This document shows, piece by piece, positions 59,233-64,000 of a stretch of DNA of 64,000 bases. The DNA is from DATMRF01 sp035566435 (GTDB lineage: Bacteria > Verrucomicrobiota > Verrucomicrobiia > Limisphaerales > UBA8199), in NCBI GenBank assembly GCA_035566435.1, contig DATMRF010000100.1:1-64000 (forward strand), written 5' to 3'. The position numbers and the translations under genes were made by a program. Positions within the stretch are counted from its first letter, which is position 1; every line of letters begins with the position of its first letter. Below the pieces are notes generated by a model, which was not told the DNA's origin, did no database searches, and was given only the letters and a program-made list of their open reading frames with translations.

Positions 59233-59883
59233 TCATTGTTTCAACAATGGCTCGACTAATTGCCAAATTGTCTCTCTGAGCTCCTGCACCGATCCGGAGG
59301 CGTCAATCGGCCGCACGCGATTTGGTTCCGCCGCGGCGAGCGCTTGGTAGCCTTTGGCCACGCGCGCAAAGAAGCTTTGATCAGCCTCCTCTATCCTGTC
59401 CCGCATGAAGGGCAGCGTTGACTGTCGGGCCAGACGCCGCTGCTCGCTGACGGCCTGCGGGATGAGCAGCAGCAGCGTCAAATCAGGCCGCGTTTCGCCT
59501 ACGGCGACATCGATGATGCTGTTCACCATATGCAAATCGAGTTGCCGGCCATAGCCCTGGTAGGCCGTTGTCGAATCATAGAACCGGTCGGACAAGATAA
59601 TGTCGCCCGCAGCGAGGGCAGGGCGAATCACCTCGCGGACCAACTGGGCCCGGCTGGCGTTCATCAGGAGCAACTCAGCCTCCGGCGTCATCGCGTGATT
59701 AGCCGCGCTGTGCTTCAAGGTATGGCGAATCTCTTCCCCGATGGGGGTGCCACCGGGCTCGCGCAAGGTCCGGACATTATAGCCCTCCGAGCGCAAACGC
59801 TGCGCCAACAGCGAAATTTGGGTCGATTTGCCGCTCCCCTCGTTGCCTTCGAAAGTGATGAACAGGCCCTTCGCAGGTTTCAT
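59233..59883 (-). CDS. tmk: Thymidylate kinase
   Basis: 216 residues: GLFITFEGNEGSGKSTQISLLAQRL (Walker A), VRTLREPGGTPIGEEIRHTL, DIILSDRFYDSTTAYQGYGRQL (DRY/F motif) and RRLARQSTLPFMRDRIEEADQSFFARVAKGY lid. It makes dTDP from dTMP. Starts at 59883; the ATG overlaps the cysS stop by four bases, so these two essential genes are translationally coupled. Confidence 0.93.
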   Translation of the reverse strand: MKPAKGLFITFEGNEGSGKSTQISLLAQRLRSEGYNVRTLREPGGTPIGEEIRHTLKHSAANHAMTPEAELLLMNASRAQLVREVIRPALAAGDIILSDRFYDSTTAYQGYGRQLDLHMVNSIIDVAVGETRPDLTLLLLIPQAVSEQRRLARQSTLPFMRDRIEEADQSFFARVAKGYQALAAAEPNRVRPIDASGSVQELRETIWQLVEPLLKQ

Positions 59884-61295
59884 ATTCTCTTGAGCCTTGG
59901 CCCCTTGGGCGTGTCTTCGAGCGCCCAGCCTTTGGCTTTCAACTCGTCTCGGATCGCATCGGCGCGTTTAAACTCCTTTGCCTTCCGCGCCGCCTGGCGG
60001 GCTTCGAGCAACGCGGTGATTTCGGGCGGGACGGCTACCTCTGAAGGCGCGCCAATGCCGAACACCGAATCCATTTTGTCCCAGGTGGCCAGCGCATCGG
60101 CCGCTGCCGCGGCAGGCATGGAATTCTCAGCGAGCCGGCGGTTGGTGTCACGGACCCAGTCGAAAATCACGCCCCAGGCGCCGGCGACATTCAAGTCGCC
60201 ATCCAGCGCTTCGGAGAAGCGTCCCAGGATATCAGGCTGGGCCGTTCCCGGCGCCGCGTCGGCCAGTTCGCGGAGCTTGGTCAGGCATTCATCGATGCGC
60301 TGCAGAGACATCTTAGCCCCTTGCAGATTTTCGAACGTGAAGTTGAACGTCTCGCGGTAATGAGCCGTCAACAACGAGTAGCGGATTTCCCTCCCGGAGA
60401 AGCCCTTGGCCAACAGGTCGCGCAAGGTGAAGAAATTGCCCAGCGACTTGGCCATCTTCTTGCCTTCGACCATCAGGTGGGCGCCGTGGAGCCAGTATTT
60501 GACGAAGCGCTGGCCCGGCGCCTGCAGACCCGCGCCTTCGCTTTGGGCGATTTCATCCTCGTGGTGCGGGAACACCAGATCCTCGCCGCCGACGTGCAAA
60601 TCGAAGCTGGGTCCCAGCAGTTCCATGCTCATCGCGCTGCACTCGATGTGCCAGCCAGGGCGCCCTTCGCCCCATGGGCCAGGCCAGAACACCGGCCCAT
60701 CTTCAGGCGCGCGCGCTTTCCAGAGCGCAAAATCTGCCGGGGTTTCCTTGGCGTAATCATCACTTCGGACACGTTCGCCTACGCGCATTTCGTCGAAATT
60801 CAGTTTTAACAACTGGCCGTATTGACGGCCGGCAGCGCGGTACTTCTCGATGCTGAAATAGACCGAACCATCCGCCGCGCGATAGGCGATGCCGCGTGCG
60901 ACTAATTTTTCAATCAAGGAGATGATTTGAGAGATGTGCTCCGTGGCGCGCGGCGTCTGGTGCGGCATCCGACAGTTCAAGGTTTTCAAATCCTCAAAAA
61001 ACGCCGCCTCGAACTTTCCCGTGAAATCCCGCAGCGGAACGTTGGTCTCGCGGACGCGCTTGATGATCTTGTCCTCGACGTCCGTGATATTCATCACGTG
61101 CCGTACCGCGTATCCCTTGAACTCGAGGTGACGCCGCAACAGGTCGCCGAAAACGAACGTTCGCCAATTACCGATGTGGGCGAAGTCGTAAACAGTTGGT
61201 CCGCAGCAGTACAAACTCACTTTTTGCCCGGCGGGATTCAATGGAACGAACTCCTGCACCGAGCGTGACAGCGTATTGAAGAATTTCAAAGGCAT
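59880..61295 (-). CDS. cysS: Cysteinyl-tRNA synthetase
   Basis: 471 residues from ATG 61295. SLYCCGPTVYDFAHIGNWRTFV (HIGH-like HIGN with the zinc Cys), GGEDLVFPHHEDEIAQSE, VEGKKMAKSLGNFFTL (KMSKS-like KMAKS) and the C-terminal DALR-like domain (RADAIRDELKAKGWALEDTPKG). A longer in-frame start at 61403 has no homology. A motif shared with the nitrate-binding gene lies 14 bases upstream. It charges tRNA-Cys. Confidence 0.93.
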   Translation of the reverse strand: MPLKFFNTLSRSVQEFVPLNPAGQKVSLYCCGPTVYDFAHIGNWRTFVFGDLLRRHLEFKGYAVRHVMNITDVEDKIIKRVRETNVPLRDFTGKFEAAFFEDLKTLNCRMPHQTPRATEHISQIISLIEKLVARGIAYRAADGSVYFSIEKYRAAGRQYGQLLKLNFDEMRVGERVRSDDYAKETPADFALWKARAPEDGPVFWPGPWGEGRPGWHIECSAMSMELLGPSFDLHVGGEDLVFPHHEDEIAQSEGAGLQAPGQRFVKYWLHGAHLMVEGKKMAKSLGNFFTLRDLLAKGFSGREIRYSLLTAHYRETFNFTFENLQGAKMSLQRIDECLTKLRELADAAPGTAQPDILGRFSEALDGDLNVAGAWGVIFDWVRDTNRRLAENSMPAAAAADALATWDKMDSVFGIGAPSEVAVPPEITALLEARQAARKAKEFKRADAIRDELKAKGWALEDTPKGPRLKRI

Positions 61296-61308
61296 ACACG
61301 GTTGGCCG

Positions 61309-61325
61309 CAAGATAGGGGCGTTTC
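61309..61325 (-). promoter_or_regulatory. Upstream motif of cysS
   Basis: Minus-strand GAAAC-G-CCCCTATC-T-TG, ending 14 bases before the ATG, equal to 16990-17006 except for two transitions. TATCTT could be a -10 hexamer. Role unproven. Confidence 0.3.
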
Positions 61326-61420
61326 ACCGGAAGGAAAGATTATTCCGAATTCACGTCGCCTGTGGTGCCGAGCCGCGGCCTCTCGCCAGGATGCTTCCCG
61401 CATGACACCGCCACAGACTA

Positions 61421-61489
61421 TAGCCGCCGACGTGAGAAGGTGGAAGACGTTCGCGTCAGCAGCGATCCGCCTCCTTACGTCGGCGGCTA
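61421..61489. repeat. Intergenic palindrome, 24-base arms
   Basis: TAGCCGCCGACGT-GAGAAGGTGGA at 61421-61444 and TCCGCCTCCTT-ACGTCGGCGGCTA at 61466-61489 are imperfect reverse complements (21 of 24), loop 21 bases. It sits in the 216-base gap between cysS and the pseudopilin. Confidence 0.6.
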
Positions 61490-61511
61490 CGACGGCGATG
61501 AAACAGCCGGA

Positions 61512-62246
61512 TCAGAACGGCGTACGTTTATCCTTGAGGTATTGCGCGTGGCCGTCGAGCAGGATACGGTTCCGGCCGCCAGGATGCACCGTTCGGCCGC
61601 GAAGTTCCGGCGCAACGTTGGGAGTGGGAGCCGGAAAATAAGGGTCAACCACCAGCTCCACGTCGCTGGCGCCGTTGATCAGGCCGACCAGGGGATCATT
61701 AGCCGCCTGCAAATCGGCTACGGCTTGCGATTGGGTCTTCCCCCAAAAATCTTCCAGCCCGACCGGGTCGTCTGGCCGGTCGAACCGCCACGCCCAATAA
61801 CGGGTGAGTGGCGCATTCGTGGCCGTCGAACTCGCCTGCACCGTTTGCACGGCGGTTCCTGCCGGCGTGTTCGCCGCTGCGCCGCAGGCCCAAAGGGTGT
61901 CTCGCGCGCCGTAGCCCCGCAGGACAGACGGGCCCCAGCCGGAGCGCGGATCGGATGGCGGCCAGCTCGTCCACGGCCTGAAACCGCCAGGCAAGTTGTT
62001 TTTCAGGTCACGCTGGTCAGGGAAGCGGTCGCGGTGGTCATCCAGATACAACAAGAAGGCAATTCCGATTTGTTTGAGATTGGAGACGCAGGCGGCGCGC
62101 TGAGAACGTTGTTTGGCACGGGCGAGCGCGGGAAGCAGCAGCGAGGCCAGCACCGCAATGATGGCGATGACCACGAGCAACTCGATCAGGGTGAAGCCGG
62201 CGCGACCGCGGGTCCGGGCCGGGGTCGTGCAACTATGCGGCCGCAT
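61512..62246 (-). CDS. Type II secretion pseudopilin with DGH-type tail
   Basis: 244 residues. The prepilin leader GRAGFTLIELLVVIAIIAVLASLLLPALARAKQRS has the Gly-Phe cleavage and the conserved Glu5, followed by a one-helix spine and a globular tail (WRFDRPDDPVGLEDFWGKTQ, TVHPGGRNRILLDGHAQYLKDKRT). This is the standard Verrucomicrobiota/Planctomycetota form whose C-terminus ends with D-G-H. Such genes are found in many copies and are usually not part of a pilus operon. It stands alone here. Confidence 0.88.
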   Translation of the reverse strand: MRPHSCTTPARTRGRAGFTLIELLVVIAIIAVLASLLLPALARAKQRSQRAACVSNLKQIGIAFLLYLDDHRDRFPDQRDLKNNLPGGFRPWTSWPPSDPRSGWGPSVLRGYGARDTLWACGAAANTPAGTAVQTVQASSTATNAPLTRYWAWRFDRPDDPVGLEDFWGKTQSQAVADLQAANDPLVGLINGASDVELVVDPYFPAPTPNVAPELRGRTVHPGGRNRILLDGHAQYLKDKRTPF

Positions 62247-62397
62247 AGAAAATCATGATTCAGCGAATCAGGAAACCATATGCCAATCCGGCCGATTTGC
62301 AATCCCAGTGGGGCCGCTCGAAGAAAGGACCGCGGATTTCGGAAATGGGCGCGGAGTAAAAAGATGAGCTACCGCCAGGGACGGTGAAATATTCGGG

Positions 62398-64000
62398 CTA
62401 AGGGTTTCCGGGCAGTGCCGCCAGCTCGACCTTCGGCCCGAGCAAGTCCGGCGCCGTTTGGAGGGCTTTCTCGAATTCCGTTCGCGCCCGCGGAGTCTCC
62501 CCCAAGCCGAGGTGGGCCAGTCCGGCCAGGTAGTGAGCCAGGGCCGCTTGACGGTTTTGGAGGCGCTCCGCGGAATCCTCGGCGCCACCGTCATGGTCAA
62601 GCGCACGTTCAGCCGTTTGCGCCAGGTCGCGCAAGGCGGTCTCGGCTTCCTGGCTCTGCCCCAGGTTCCTTCGGGCGAGCGCCTGGAAATAAAGCTGAGC
62701 CTGCCGGTCCGATATTCCATCCCTCCGTTGGCGCCGGCCTTCGGACGCGGCCGGCTCCACCGCCTGGCGCCAATAGCGCATCGCCTTTTCTTTGTCGCCC
62801 TGAGCTTCGTAAACCAGACCCGCCCAATAAGAGAGTTCCGGCCCCCGCCCAGTTTCGCGTTCGGTGGGCAGATTCTCCGGAATCGTGCGGGCGGAAGAAA
62901 AGTCCTCCAACGCGGCAGCGAGCTGACGCGCCGCCAGCCTTTGTCTTCCGCGGAGCAAATGGGCGTTCACCCAATGATCCGCGACGTCCAGTGAACCGCC
63001 TTCCCAGACCGAGAATTTGCGACCGGTCATCAGCCGGATCGCATCGTCATATTGGCCGACAAACACCTTCAAGCCGATCTCGCGCGACAGGGAGTCGTCC
63101 CGCCCCGCAACCACCGCGTGGTTTTTTTCCAGCAAGGCAAGCCGCTTTTCAGGAGGGGCGCCGACGCTGGCATAAAGCTCGTCGAGTTCAGCGAAGTGCA
63201 AGGCATACTTTATCGGGGAGCCGACCGCCAGTTCGAGTTGTGCGATCGCCCGAGGGAGGTCGTTGGTCGGCTTTTGATGCGAGTATGCGACTGCGAGATT
63301 TCGATGTACGATGGGGAAAGAAGAATCGAGCATGGCAGAGCGCTCCCATAGTTTCACCGCCTCCGCCGGCTGCCAATCGAACAACAAGTTGCCCAGGTAA
63401 TAAGGCGCCCGCGGGTCGCCGGGGTTTGCTTCCATGGCGTGGCGCAGGACCGCCAACATCTCGCTCTGGAATGGGAAGACATAATCGGGCGGAAGGCGCA
63501 TCGCCTGGTGCCGGAAATCGGTTGCCTTCGCACTCTCACCCAACCGTTCGGCAAACTCGCCAAGATAATAACAGACCAGCGGCGAAACGGTCGTCGTATC
63601 TTCGGACGATTCGCGCGTCAGGGTCAAAAGCGCGGTGCCGTCTCGCCACAGGCCGGCATTGGCGTATTCGGCGGCCGTTTCCAGGCTTGTGGCTGGATGC
63701 CGGCGAAGGGTGCTTTCCAATTCGCTACCCACCTTCTTATCCCCGGCGAGCCAGCGCTCGGCCATCAGTCGCACATCGAGCGGGTCGGTAAACCGCGCAG
63801 TGAAGTCCAGCAACAGCCGCGCATCTTTAGACCGGCCCAGGTGGCGGAGCAGGGCGGCCTTGAAAGTCAGGGCGCGGAGATTCAAGGCGTTGCCCTCGAG
63901 CGAGTGGCTCACCAACTCGAGAGCGGTCCGAAGATCGCCGCGCCGGGCAGCGAGCTCGGCCAGTGAGAAATAGGCAGGTGAGCGCCAGGCCGCGCTCCAG
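62398..64000 (-). CDS. TPR-repeat protein (C-terminal part, cut by window end)
   Basis: The frame is open to the last base, so at least 533 residues of the C-terminal part are seen. Repeats such as PYYLGNLLFDWQPAEAVKLWERSAMLD, AYSHQKPTNDLPRAIAQLELAVG, SYWAGLVYEAQGDKEKAMRYWRQAVE, LAHLGLGETPRARTEFEKALQTAPD are TPR-type helical hairpins. The protein resembles the C-terminal half of DUF5107-type proteins, which carry TPRs after a sugar-binding-like domain; that domain is not in the window. Function not inferable. Confidence 0.7.
   Translation of the reverse strand, partial: WSAAWRSPAYFSLAELAARRGDLRTALELVSHSLEGNALNLRALTFKAALLRHLGRSKDARLLLDFTARFTDPLDVRLMAERWLAGDKKVGSELESTLRRHPATSLETAAEYANAGLWRDGTALLTLTRESSEDTTTVSPLVCYYLGEFAERLGESAKATDFRHQAMRLPPDYVFPFQSEMLAVLRHAMEANPGDPRAPYYLGNLLFDWQPAEAVKLWERSAMLDSSFPIVHRNLAVAYSHQKPTNDLPRAIAQLELAVGSPIKYALHFAELDELYASVGAPPEKRLALLEKNHAVVAGRDDSLSREIGLKVFVGQYDDAIRLMTGRKFSVWEGGSLDVADHWVNAHLLRGRQRLAARQLAAALEDFSSARTIPENLPTERETGRGPELSYWAGLVYEAQGDKEKAMRYWRQAVEPAASEGRRQRRDGISDRQAQLYFQALARRNLGQSQEAETALRDLAQTAERALDHDGGAEDSAERLQNRQAALAHYLAGLAHLGLGETPRARTEFEKALQTAPDLLGPKVELAALPGNP

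Noticed and set aside
1..64000. CRISPR array, prophage or insertion sequence with transposase
   Set aside because: No regularly spaced repeats, Cas, phage structural genes or transposases were seen in any frame.

Overview
The window looks like chromosomal DNA of a Verrucomicrobiota bacterium, most likely of the Pedosphaera/Limisphaerales type. The evidence is a type II pseudopilin with the phylum's typical N-terminus and C-terminal DGH motif (61512-62246), a DUF5069 protein, an ECF-sigma/Ser-Thr-kinase pair, a Tat-exported Gfo/Idh/MocA oxidoreductase, secreted Asp-box proteins, and several classes of long intergenic palindromes. The taxonomic call is inference from family content. No rRNA, tRNA, CRISPR array or prophage was seen.

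Layout. 1-11.4 kb is an oxidoreductase island: an alpha/beta hydrolase tail, an MBL hydrolase, an NTF2-like protein, an ArsR-type repressor with an operator, an old-yellow-enzyme reductase, a quinone reductase, four SDRs and an MFS exporter. A second, decaying copy of the NTF2/old-yellow-enzyme module ends the island. 11.4-27.5 kb is mixed: a MITE-like element, TetR, LTXXQ, GNAT, a P-loop kinase, a nitrate-binding-type protein, secreted beta-propeller-like proteins, an orphan FtsH N-domain protein, lipoproteins, a PLD nuclease, two DUF4252-type proteins and a CbiX chelatase. 27.7-31.6 kb is a housekeeping cluster (tyrA, aroA, cmk, plsC). 31.6-33.7 kb holds a GH76 enzyme and an unknown membrane protein. 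33.7-56.6 kb is the most interesting region (below). 57-64 kb holds an oxidoreductase, DUF4404, tmk-cysS, a pseudopilin and a TPR protein cut by the window edge.

The central finding is a sigma-54 regulatory module between 33.7 and 56.6 kb. Two bacterial enhancer-binding proteins (42277-43479 and 47424-49055) have almost identical AAA+ and DNA-binding domains. One carries a GAF domain with a four-cysteine motif and the other has lost that domain. Each lies beside a -24/-12 promoter. One promoter faces a TetR-adaptor-RND permease-outer membrane factor-NDH-2 operon. The other faces a tightly overlapping operon of a monothiol thioredoxin, two tiny membrane peptides, a DedA protein, an unknown protein, a zinc-ribbon protein, a patatin lipoprotein, glycogen phosphorylase and phosphofructokinase. 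Upstream of both promoters is the same 23-nt element, in the same orientation and exactly 73 nt from the -24 GG, although the DNA between is not alike. I infer one regulon linking envelope/efflux defence, quinone reduction and glycogen breakdown to a redox or metal signal. The signal itself is unknown.
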